Assembly (NCBI GenBank): GCA_015490315.1
Contig: WFYB01000246.1
Coordinates: forward strand, 1-8,314
DNA: 8,314 nucleotides
Direction of reading: 5' to 3'
Origin: Sulfurovum sp.
Lineage (GTDB): Bacteria > Campylobacterota > Campylobacteria > Campylobacterales > Sulfurovaceae
Shown here one piece after another: positions 1-6,533 of the stretch. The notes beneath the pieces are model-generated. The model saw only the letters and a program-made list of their open reading frames with translations. It did no database searches and was not told the origin of the DNA. Each line of letters begins with the position of its first letter. Position 1 is the first letter of the stretch. The translations under genes were made by a program, and so were the position numbers.

Positions 1-2204
1 AAGCTGCCAAGATATGGGAGAAGCATATCGCGCCTGAGCGTATCATGCGTTTCGGGGACAAGGACAACTTCTGGCAGATGGGTGACACCGGACCGTGCGG
101 ACCGTGCTCGGAGATCTTCTATGATCAGGGAGAGGAACACTTCAACTCTCCGGAGGATGTGATGGGCGGCGAAGGAGACCGTTTCCTCGAGATATGGAAC
201 CTCGTCTTTATGCAGTATGAGCGTGACGAGAGCGGCACTCTGACACCATTGCCAAAACCGAGCATCGATACGGGTATGGGGCTGGAGCGTGTCGTAGCGA
301 TTAAAGAGGGTGTGCTCAACAACTACCACTCTTCGCTCTTCATGCCGTTTTTGGAGAAGATCGGCGAGCTGGTGGGCAAGCCCTATGACTATGAGGCACC
401 GCAGAGTGCCAGCTACCGTGTCATCGCGGATCATCTGCGCTCTACGAGTTTTCTGCTTGCACAGGGTGTGAACTTTGACAAAGAGGGGCGTGGATATGTG
501 CTGCGCCGCATCATGCGTCGTGCGATCCGTCACGGTTATCTGCTCGGACTGAGAGAGCCTTTTATGTACAAACTGGTCGATACACTTGTCGATCTGATGG
601 GTGAGCAGTATGACTATCTGCCTAAACGTGCCGAAGCGATCAAGACGGCGATGAAGCTCGAAGAGGAGCGCTTCTTCGATACGATCGAGGCGGGGATCAA
701 GCTCTTTAACGAAGAGCTTGCCAAGACCACCGATCTCTTTGACGGTGAAGTGGCGTTCAAACTCTACGATACCTACGGCTTCCCTCTCGATCTGACACAG
801 GATATGCTCAGAGAGAAGGGGATCGCGCTGGATATGGCAGGGTTTGAATCGAAGATGGCAGAGCAGAAAGCCAAATCCAAGGCCAACTGGAAAGGTACCG
901 GAGACGCCGCGGCTACCGGTGACTTCAAGGCACTCAAAGAGCAGTTCGGGGAGAACAGGTTTGTCGGGTATGACCGTACCAAGACAGCGACCAAAGTACT
1001 TGCACTTTTGGATGAGAACTTCAAGCAGGTGGATGTGATCGACGGCAGAGGCTGGGTGATGCTTGAAGAGACACCTTTTTATGCAGAGTCGGGCGGACAG
1101 GTCGGTGATCGCGGAGTCATTAGGGGTCTGACCTCAGATGATTTGTCGCGAAGCGATGAATCGTCTGCGGGTCTGACCCTTGCCCAAGTGCTGGATACCA
1201 AGAAATTTCTTGATATGAATCTCTCTGAAGTGGAAGGGAAACTTGCTGTCGGTGATGAGGTAGAAGCAGAGGTTGATCAGAGCCGTGCGGAGATAGCCAA
1301 GCACCATTCGGCGACACATCTGCTGCATGCAGGGTTGCGGGCTGTGCTGGGAGAGCATATCACTCAGGCGGGCTCTCTCAATGATGATAAGCGTCTGCGT
1401 TTTGACTTCTCGCATCCCAAGGCACTTACGGATGAAGAGCTTGAGAGGGTAGAGGATTGGGTCAACGACAAGATCAGCCGTGCAATACCTCGAAAAACGG
1501 AGCTGATGGATATCGAAGAGGCGAAAAAGAGCGGTGCAATGGCGCTCTTTGGAGAGAAGTACGGTGACGAAGTACGTGTGGTGCGTTTCGGGGATGCTTC
1601 TGTGGAGCTCTGCGGCGGTACGCATGTCGACAATGTGTCACAAATAGGACTCTTTATGATCACCAAAGAGAGCGGTGTGAGTGCCGGAGTGCGACGTATT
1701 GAAGCGATCTGCGGCAATGCAGCGATCGAAGCGGTCAAATCGCTAAGAGAAGAGCGCAAAGCACTTACGGCTGCGCTTAAGAACAGTGATCCGCTTGCGG
1801 GGGTCAACAAACTCAAAGAGGAGATCAAAAGCCTCAAAAGTGAGCTCAAGGCAGCACAAAACGCAAGCAAAAAAAGTCTCACACCTACCCAGGTTGGTGG
1901 TATCAATGCGATCATCGATGAAGTGGAGACGGGAGATATCAAGTCCCTGATCGATGAAGCGAAGAACAAATACCCAAATGTGGCGATCATGCTCTTCCAG
2001 AAAAAGGGTGAGAAGGTACTGCTTGCTGCGGGGAGCAAAGAGACACCGATCAAAGCAGGTGACTGGATCAAGCAGATCGCTCCGATCCTCGGTGGCGGTG
2101 GTGGAGGTCGTGCTGACTTCGCCCAGGCAGGCGGCAAAGATGCTTCCAAGATAGAGGAGGCGAAAGCGGCAGCGACGGCATATATCAAGGAGCAGATAGG
2201 ATGA
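1..2204 (+). CDS. alaS: Alanyl-tRNA synthetase, 5'-truncated by the window edge
   Basis: Class II alanyl-tRNA synthetase, which charges tRNA-Ala in the cytoplasm and hydrolyses mischarged Ser/Gly-tRNA-Ala. The frame is open from base 3 (AAKIWEKHIAPERI precedes the first in-window ATG at 45), so that ATG is internal; about 733 codons are present and, by memory of full-length enzymes, some 115-130 N-terminal residues lie upstream. Visible in order: the catalytic-core segment NFWQMGDTGPCGPCSEIFYD, class II motif 3 (GMGLERV, near 270-293), the GGQVGD segment opening the editing region (about 1092-1109), the editing-site zinc ligands HSATH (His codons 1305 and 1317) and CGGTH (Cys 1611, His 1623), a charged coiled coil (about 1740-1870), and the C-Ala/DHHA1 domain with a Gly-rich stretch (about 2089-2112). 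All key residues are intact. Oddity: the loop after GGQVGD carries a 20-codon palindromic insertion (1122-1181). The stop overlaps the next start as ATGA. Confidence 0.97.
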   Translation, partial: AAKIWEKHIAPERIMRFGDKDNFWQMGDTGPCGPCSEIFYDQGEEHFNSPEDVMGGEGDRFLEIWNLVFMQYERDESGTLTPLPKPSIDTGMGLERVVAIKEGVLNNYHSSLFMPFLEKIGELVGKPYDYEAPQSASYRVIADHLRSTSFLLAQGVNFDKEGRGYVLRRIMRRAIRHGYLLGLREPFMYKLVDTLVDLMGEQYDYLPKRAEAIKTAMKLEEERFFDTIEAGIKLFNEELAKTTDLFDGEVAFKLYDTYGFPLDLTQDMLREKGIALDMAGFESKMAEQKAKSKANWKGTGDAAATGDFKALKEQFGENRFVGYDRTKTATKVLALLDENFKQVDVIDGRGWVMLEETPFYAESGGQVGDRGVIRGLTSDDLSRSDESSAGLTLAQVLDTKKFLDMNLSEVEGKLAVGDEVEAEVDQSRAEIAKHHSATHLLHAGLRAVLGEHITQAGSLNDDKRLRFDFSHPKALTDEELERVEDWVNDKISRAIPRKTELMDIEEAKKSGAMALFGEKYGDEVRVVRFGDASVELCGGTHVDNVSQIGLFMITKESGVSAGVRRIEAICGNAAIEAVKSLREERKALTAALKNSDPLAGVNKLKEEIKSLKSELKAAQNASKKSLTPTQVGGINAIIDEVETGDIKSLIDEAKNKYPNVAIMLFQKKGEKVLLAAGSKETPIKAGDWIKQIAPILGGGGGGRADFAQAGGKDASKIEEAKAAATAYIKEQIG
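1122..1181. repeat. 60-bp REP/MITE-like palindromic element, in frame within alaS
   Basis: The segment is nearly self-complementary from end to end. The central stem 1135-1149 pairs with 1153-1167 in 15 consecutive pairs, three of them G-U if read as RNA, around a GAA loop (1150-1152). The outer arms 1122-1133 and 1169-1181 continue the stem with two mismatches (1129/1174 and 1134/1168) and one bulge (1171). The 10-mer GGGTCTGACC occurs at both ends (1124-1133 and 1169-1178), is itself near-palindromic, and resembles termini I recall for REP sequences linked to IS200-like (RAYT) transposases. It spans exactly 20 codons, encoding RGLTSDDLSRSDESSAGLTL, and keeps the frame. It sits between the conserved GGQVGD and VLDTKK blocks, where E. 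coli AlaRS has a loop about 14 residues shorter by remembered alignment. No target duplication is evident and no second copy was found in the window. The structure is seen directly; the mobile origin is inferred. Confidence 0.75.
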
Positions 2205-2728
2205 GTGAATTTTTTGGAAACTATGGAGCGTTGATCGTTTTTTTGCATGTGATCTCGGCAGTGATCTGGATAGGTGGGATGATCGCTGTACGTGTGGCGG
2301 TACACCCGGTGATTTCCCGAGGGGGTATCACTGCTGCGCAGATGCTGCAGAGTGACAGGGTAGGAGATATCCTCACACCCAAGCAGCGTCTGGGTATTAC
2401 ACTGCAGATTACAGGCAGACTTTTCAATCTGGTGATGCCTTTTATCCTTACGCTTTTTATCACCGGTTTGACGATGGCAATCGCAATGGATGGGCATCAT
2501 GGGGCACAAAAACCGCTCTTTCTCTCCAAGGAGATCATCTGGACGGTCATGACACTTAACTACGGCTATATGTACTACCAGCGTGCCAAAGCGTGGCGAC
2601 TCTTTGAATCAGATGAGATCAAGGCAGCCAAAGCACAGGTAGCGCTGATCCCCAACCTGCTTCTGCCGATCAATATCGTGCTGGGTATCGTCGCACTCTG
2701 GATGGGTGTTTTGCTTAGAGGGCTTTAA
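2201..2728 (+). CDS. Small four-helix inner-membrane protein, CopD/HemJ-like
   Basis: A 175-residue integral membrane protein with no certain function. Four hydrophobic segments are visible at about residues 8-30, 74-96, 112-127 and 147-170, with no cleavable signal peptide. Helix 1 carries LHVISAVIWIGGM (His16, Trp23, Gly-Gly), a His-plus-Trp-Gly-Gly pattern like that of the CopD copper-resistance and HemJ/YggT-type heme-binding membrane families, so His16 may bind a metal or heme. Other candidate ligands are His36 and His99-His100. The short connecting loops are polar and the last helix runs to the C-terminus. The start is ATG 2201, supported by AAGGAG at 2187-2192 with 8 bases of spacing and by the ATGA overlap with alaS, implying coupled translation. 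Placement between alaS and maf is not something I recall from Campylobacter. The membrane topology is well supported; the family call is tentative. Confidence 0.85.
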   Translation: MSEFFGNYGALIVFLHVISAVIWIGGMIAVRVAVHPVISRGGITAAQMLQSDRVGDILTPKQRLGITLQITGRLFNLVMPFILTLFITGLTMAIAMDGHHGAQKPLFLSKEIIWTVMTLNYGYMYYQRAKAWRLFESDEIKAAKAQVALIPNLLLPINIVLGIVALWMGVLLRGL

Positions 2729-2734
2729 ACCTAT

Positions 2735-3319
2735 ATGATCACTCTCTGTTCCCAGTCTCCAAGCCGTGCCCATCTTCTGGAGCGTTTTGGTGTTCCCTTT
2801 GTGCAAAAGGCAGTTGACTTTGACGAAGAACAAATCGATACAGCCGATGCCGGCAGATTTGTCTATCTTGCAAGCAAAGGGAAGCTTGAAGCGGCTGAGA
2901 AACGCTACGGGCTGGAGGTACCGCTGCTGACAGCAGACAGTGTCATCGCTACAGCGGAGGGGAAGATACTGCGCAAACCAAAAGATATTGAGGATGCCAG
3001 ACGCATCCTGATGCTCCAAAGCGGTGCCCGGATCGCTATCGTCTCTTCTGTACACTTCAAATGCCGGGACTTTCTCTTTGTCGATACGTCTGCGACACAC
3101 TACCGTTTTGCACCGTTTGATGCAGCGGATCTGGAGCATTATCTACAGAGCGGACTCTGGGAAGGCAAAGCAGGAGGCTGCATGGTGGAGGGCTTTTGCA
3201 AAAAATATATCCGTGAAGTGAAGGGCTATGAGAGTACCGCGATGGGACTGCAGGTAGAGATCCTGCTGCCGTGGATCGCAAAAGCAACGGATGATAGTAG
3301 GGTGGATGCCAATGTATGA
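2735..3319 (+). CDS. maf: Maf family nucleoside triphosphate pyrophosphatase
   Basis: A 194-residue Maf/HAM1-like pyrophosphatase that hydrolyses non-canonical or modified NTPs to NMP and PPi in the cytoplasm, guarding nucleotide pools. Seen in the sequence: the N-terminal loop SQSPSR (residues 6-11, the family SxSPRR motif with the first Arg replaced by Ser), the catalytic Asp in TADS (Asp68), the conserved Lys in RKPKD (Lys81), and GKAGG...VEGF (145-154) near the second phosphate/metal site. SPSR and EGF look closer to the YceF (m7GTP) branch than to YhdE (dTTP/UTP), but the protein is divergent and the substrate is not assignable. The start is fixed by an in-frame TAA (the stop of the preceding gene) only two codons upstream of ATG 2735. 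GAGGG at 2718-2722 is a ribosome site at a long 12-base spacing, so translation may depend on coupling. The stop lies 8 bases inside the next gene. Confidence 0.93.
   Translation: MITLCSQSPSRAHLLERFGVPFVQKAVDFDEEQIDTADAGRFVYLASKGKLEAAEKRYGLEVPLLTADSVIATAEGKILRKPKDIEDARRILMLQSGARIAIVSSVHFKCRDFLFVDTSATHYRFAPFDAADLEHYLQSGLWEGKAGGCMVEGFCKKYIREVKGYESTAMGLQVEILLPWIAKATDDSRVDANV
3299..3302 (+). promoter_or_regulatory. Ribosome binding site fixing the BioF-like start
   Basis: AGGG lies 9 bases before ATG 3312, a good distance. It is only 3 bases before ATG 3306 and lies downstream of ATG 3291, so it favours 3312 over the two earlier in-frame ATG codons. The site lies inside the 3' end of maf. Confidence 0.6.
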
Positions 3320-4406
3320 AAAAGAGCTTGCCGCACTGAAACGTGCCGGGCGTTTCAGACAAAGAGAGCTTCATGATCCGCGTCTGATCGATCTGGCAAG
3401 CAATGACTATCTTGGATTGGCGGAAAATAGCAAACAGCTGCAGAAAGCCTGTCTCCTGATGAGTGAGTATGAGACCCATGCGCCCAAAGCGAGCATGCTG
3501 GTCAACGGTTATCATGAGATTCATGAAGTCTTTGAGCAGACACTCTGTATGCTTAACGGATTTGAAGAGGGGATTGTCGTTGGATCCGGGTTTCTGGCAA
3601 ATCTCTCGCTGATAGAGGCATTGGTACGCAAAAACGATATGCTCTTTATCGATGAGGAGTACCATGCCAGCGGGATGATGGCAACAAAGCTTTTGGGGGA
3701 GCGTGTGGTGCGATTCCGCCATAATGACCCTGAGGATTTGCGCCAAAAACTTGCCGCAACAGAGGCAAAACGCAAGATCATTGCCGTAGAGGGGGTCTAT
3801 TCGATGAGCGGGATGCTTTGTGATCGGGAGATTTTCGATGTGGCAGATGAAGCGGAGGCACTGCTGATCGTGGATGAAGCGCACTCCAGCGGCGTGATAG
3901 GGGAGCGGATGCTGGGCATCTTCGAACACTACGGTATCACTCCGCATGAGCGTCATATCAAGATGGGCACACTGGGCAAGGCGTATGGCAGTTACGGTGC
4001 CTACATTCTGGCTTCAAACGAGATCATCACCTTTTTGCAAAACCGTGCCAAACCGATCATCTACTCTACAGCACCCTCCGTGATCGATACGGCATTGGCA
4101 CTTGTCAATGTGCGAAGCATCGCCAAAAAGTATGTCAAATTCACCCGAAAGAGGGATCAGCGGCTTGCGCTGGTAGAAGAGATACTGGGTATCAGACGGG
4201 AATCTCTGATCATTCCGATCCCTGTCAAAAGCAACAAAGAGGCGATCCAGATGCAGGCGATACTGAAGCAAAAAGGGTATCTGGTCGGGGCGATCAGACA
4301 GCCGACTGTCGCAGCTCCGATCCTGCGTCTGATCCCGAGACTCAGTGTCTCCAAAGCGACCCTGAAAGACGCATTGATTTGCATTAATGATATCGTGATA
4401 AAATAA
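3312..4406 (+). CDS. bioF: 8-amino-7-oxononanoate synthase-like PLP enzyme
   Basis: A 364-residue alpha-oxoamine synthase, fold type I PLP enzyme, cytoplasmic. BioF condenses pimeloyl thioester with alanine to give 8-amino-7-oxononanoate for biotin. Seen: ASNDYLGLA (29-37), SMLVNGYHEIHE (61-72), GSGFLAN (91-97), His118 in EYHASG, EGVYSMSG (160-167), the cofactor-binding DEAH (Asp188, His191), and MGTLGKAYGSYGAY with Schiff-base Lys223. The C-terminal AIRQPTV (327-333) resembles the BioF signature AIRPPTV rather than glycine C-acetyltransferase or ALA synthase, which favours BioF. Usual BioF length is about 380. Start chosen at ATG 3312 (MYEKELAALK) because AGGG lies 9 bases upstream; ATG 3291 or 3306 would add 7 or 2 residues. 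It overlaps maf by 8 bases. No other biotin gene is nearby, so the exact substrate is inferred; a paralogue with another acyl-CoA or amino acid is possible. Confidence 0.8.
   Translation: MYEKELAALKRAGRFRQRELHDPRLIDLASNDYLGLAENSKQLQKACLLMSEYETHAPKASMLVNGYHEIHEVFEQTLCMLNGFEEGIVVGSGFLANLSLIEALVRKNDMLFIDEEYHASGMMATKLLGERVVRFRHNDPEDLRQKLAATEAKRKIIAVEGVYSMSGMLCDREIFDVADEAEALLIVDEAHSSGVIGERMLGIFEHYGITPHERHIKMGTLGKAYGSYGAYILASNEIITFLQNRAKPIIYSTAPSVIDTALALVNVRSIAKKYVKFTRKRDQRLALVEEILGIRRESLIIPIPVKSNKEAIQMQAILKQKGYLVGAIRQPTVAAPILRLIPRLSVSKATLKDALICINDIVIK
4374..4404 (+). promoter_or_regulatory. Possible weak sigma-70-type promoter before the penicillin-binding protein
   Basis: TTGATT (4374-4379) is followed by an AT-rich spacer and TGATAAAAT (4396-4404), which includes TAAAAT as a -10-like hexamer at 19 bases, slightly too long, or GATAAA at 17 bases. 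This is the only clearly AT-rich patch in the window, lies at the 3' end of the bioF-like gene, and would give a leader of roughly 15-20 bases. It could equally be just AT-rich codons and a gene junction. Confidence 0.22.
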
Positions 4407-4424
4407 TATTTAAAAAGGCTTACT

Positions 4425-6533
4425 GTGTTCAACCGTGTAGTAAAAGGCTCCATCATTCTGGCGATGCTCTTTGGGGCAGCACTATTTGTGGCGTTTATCT
4501 ACGCGTATGAAGAGATCTCGCTTGATGCTGACAAGCTGATCAACTACAAGCCGGAGACCTCCAGTGTCATTCTGGATCGCAACGGTAAAAAACTTGCCTA
4601 CGTCTTTAAAAAACAGCACCGTCTCTATGCACGTTACGACGAGATACCTGGCGCACTCATAGAGGGGCTTGTGGCGATGGAGGATACCCGCTTTTTCGAG
4701 CATGAGGGTGTCAACCCTGATGCGATACTACGTGCGATCGTCAAAGATATCAAAGCGGGCAAGTTTGTCGAAGGGGGCAGTACCCTCACACAGCAGCTGA
4801 TCAAAAACAAACTGCTGAGCAATGAGAAGAAGCTGATGCGGAAGATTAAAGAGGCGATCCTGGCGATCAAGATCGAACATGAGCTGAGCAAAGAGGAGAT
4901 ATTGGAGCGCTATCTCAACGAGATCAGTTACGGCAACAACTATTATGGGGTCAAGACAGCGGCGAACGGCTACTTTCACAAGGATCTGAACGAGCTCACG
5001 CTCAAAGAGATAGCGATGCTGGTGGGTATCCCCAATGCACCGAGCTTCTATAACCCACTGCGACACTATGAGCGTGCGCTCAACCGTGCCAACAATGTAC
5101 TCTACCGTATGAAAAGTATCGGATGGATCAGCAATACCGACTACCTCAAAGCGGTCAAAGAATCCCCCAAAGTCTACAAGACTTCTTTGACACAGAATAT
5201 CGCACCTTACATTGTCGATGAAGTGGTCAGACGGTTCAAAGGCAAACTGGGAGATATACGTACGGGCGGGTACCGTATCTATACGACCATCGATATGGAT
5301 CAGCAGCGTATCGCCAAAGAGGCAGTCACGAAAGCCTATAAAAAAGCGCTCAAACGCTACAAAGAGAAACCGGAAGATTCAACACTCAATGCCGCACTGG
5401 TCTCGGTAGAGAGTGCCACAGGCGATATCTTGGCGATGGTCGGGGGTGTGGACTACAAAAAGTCGGCATTCAACCGTGTGACACAGTCCAAGAGACAGCC
5501 TGGTTCGGCATTTAAACCCTTTATCTATCAGACAGCACTTGATATGGGCTACAATCCCGCTACCCCTTTGACCGACCTGAGACGTACCTTTCAGTACACC
5601 TATAAGGGGCACAAAAAGATCTGGTCACCCAAAAACTACGAGCATGACTTCAAAGGGTTCATGCCGTTGCGAGAGGCGTTGGTACATTCACGCAACCTTG
5701 CGACGATCAACCTTGTAGCGGATATCGGTGTCTCGACGATCCGTAACAGACTCAAGTTCCTTGATGTGCCGCATATCCCCAAAGATATGTCTATCGCACT
5801 GGGAAATCTGGGGCTCAGTCCGTTAAAGATGGCACAGATCTATACAGTCTTTGCCAATCACGGGCACATGATCGCTCCGCGTCTTGTCAGCAAGATCATC
5901 GCCAAAGAGGGGGCGGTGATCTATGAGACACGTCCCAAAGAGATCGCGGATTTCACGACACCTGAGCAGGCGTATCTGATGACCGATATCCTCAAGGATG
6001 TGATCAAGAGAGGTACCGGACGCAATGCACGTGTCAAAGGAATAGAGCTTGCCGGAAAGACCGGAACGACCAACCAAAATGTCGATGCATGGTTCTGCGG
6101 CTATTCACCGACGATAGAGACGATCGTATGGTTTGGCAGGGATGACAACAAACCTATCGGCAGAGGTGCCACAGGCGGTGCGATCGCCGCACCGGCATTT
6201 GCAAGCTACTATCAGGCTCTTTTGAAGCGTTATCCCGAGACCAAACGAACCTTTGATATGCCCAAAGGGGTATTCAAAGGGGTCTATGAGGGCAAACCGG
6301 AACTCTATACCAAAATTTCTCCGCTCCCTTCCAAGAGCAAGCCGGTCAATCCCTATGCGGGTTATCTGGGTGAAGAGGAGGAGCAGATTACGCCGCTGGG
6401 AGACGATATCCCGGCTGCGGAGACGATCAAGATAGAAAATGACGTAACAACCCAGCCCGAGGATGATCCGCTCCATCCCAAACGCAAGGTACCGCAACGC
6501 CCGGTTTCAGAAGACAGCGGAGAGCTCTTTTGA
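4425..6533 (+). CDS. pbpA: Class A penicillin-binding protein 1A (bifunctional transglycosylase/transpeptidase)
   Basis: A 702-residue inner-membrane enzyme that polymerises lipid II into glycan strands and cross-links them in the periplasm. One N-terminal signal anchor (about 9-28) follows a short basic cytoplasmic tail. The GT51 domain (about 45-230) shows EDTRFFEHEG with catalytic Glu86, GGSTLTQQ (118-125), RKIKE (139-143) and ERYLNEISYGNNYYG (161-175). The transpeptidase domain (about 320-600) shows the acyl-serine motif SAFK (Ser361-Lys364), SRN (Ser422-Asn424) and KTGTT (545-549). Both active sites are intact. The C-terminal tail from about 630 is rich in Pro, Glu and Asp and probably disordered. 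The start is GTG 4425: AAGG at 4415-4418 lies 6 bases upstream, and an in-frame TAA at 4404 leaves no ATG or TTG between. It corresponds to pbpA of the Campylobacter alaS-maf-pbpA order, here separated from maf by the BioF-like gene. Confidence 0.95.
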   Translation: MFNRVVKGSIILAMLFGAALFVAFIYAYEEISLDADKLINYKPETSSVILDRNGKKLAYVFKKQHRLYARYDEIPGALIEGLVAMEDTRFFEHEGVNPDAILRAIVKDIKAGKFVEGGSTLTQQLIKNKLLSNEKKLMRKIKEAILAIKIEHELSKEEILERYLNEISYGNNYYGVKTAANGYFHKDLNELTLKEIAMLVGIPNAPSFYNPLRHYERALNRANNVLYRMKSIGWISNTDYLKAVKESPKVYKTSLTQNIAPYIVDEVVRRFKGKLGDIRTGGYRIYTTIDMDQQRIAKEAVTKAYKKALKRYKEKPEDSTLNAALVSVESATGDILAMVGGVDYKKSAFNRVTQSKRQPGSAFKPFIYQTALDMGYNPATPLTDLRRTFQYTYKGHKKIWSPKNYEHDFKGFMPLREALVHSRNLATINLVADIGVSTIRNRLKFLDVPHIPKDMSIALGNLGLSPLKMAQIYTVFANHGHMIAPRLVSKIIAKEGAVIYETRPKEIADFTTPEQAYLMTDILKDVIKRGTGRNARVKGIELAGKTGTTNQNVDAWFCGYSPTIETIVWFGRDDNKPIGRGATGGAIAAPAFASYYQALLKRYPETKRTFDMPKGVFKGVYEGKPELYTKISPLPSKSKPVNPYAGYLGEEEEQITPLGDDIPAAETIKIENDVTTQPEDDPLHPKRKVPQRPVSEDSGELF
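6519..6524 (+). promoter_or_regulatory. Ribosome binding site supporting a TTG start
   Basis: GGAGAG at the 3' end of the penicillin-binding protein gene lies 5 bases before TTG 6530. The later in-frame ATG 6548 has only GAAGAG directly abutting it, too close to act as a ribosome site. This favours TTG initiation coupled to the upstream stop through the TTGA overlap. Confidence 0.6.

Noticed and set aside
45..47. ATG 45 as the start of alaS.
   Set aside because: The same frame is open and AlaRS-like back to base 3, and the resulting protein would lack the start of the class II catalytic domain. It is an internal Met of a gene cut by the window.
1122..1181. The palindrome as a transcription terminator or CRISPR repeat.
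   Set aside because: It has no following T-run, lies in the middle of an intact essential gene, and occurs once, without spacers.
1364..2509. A 381-codon open frame on the minus strand, opposite alaS and the membrane protein gene.
   Set aside because: It is antisense to well-conserved AlaRS and a coupled downstream gene. Its translation is Ser/Pro-rich low-complexity sequence without recognisable domains, as expected from the reverse strand of biased codons.
3057..3956. A 299-codon open frame on the minus strand, opposite maf and the BioF-like gene.
   Set aside because: It spans two clearly real genes in the opposite direction and its His/Cys-rich translation shows no family motif.
4407..4424. 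The gap before the penicillin-binding protein as a terminator or regulatory RNA.
   Set aside because: It is only 18 bases, contains no inverted repeat, and holds just the ribosome binding site.
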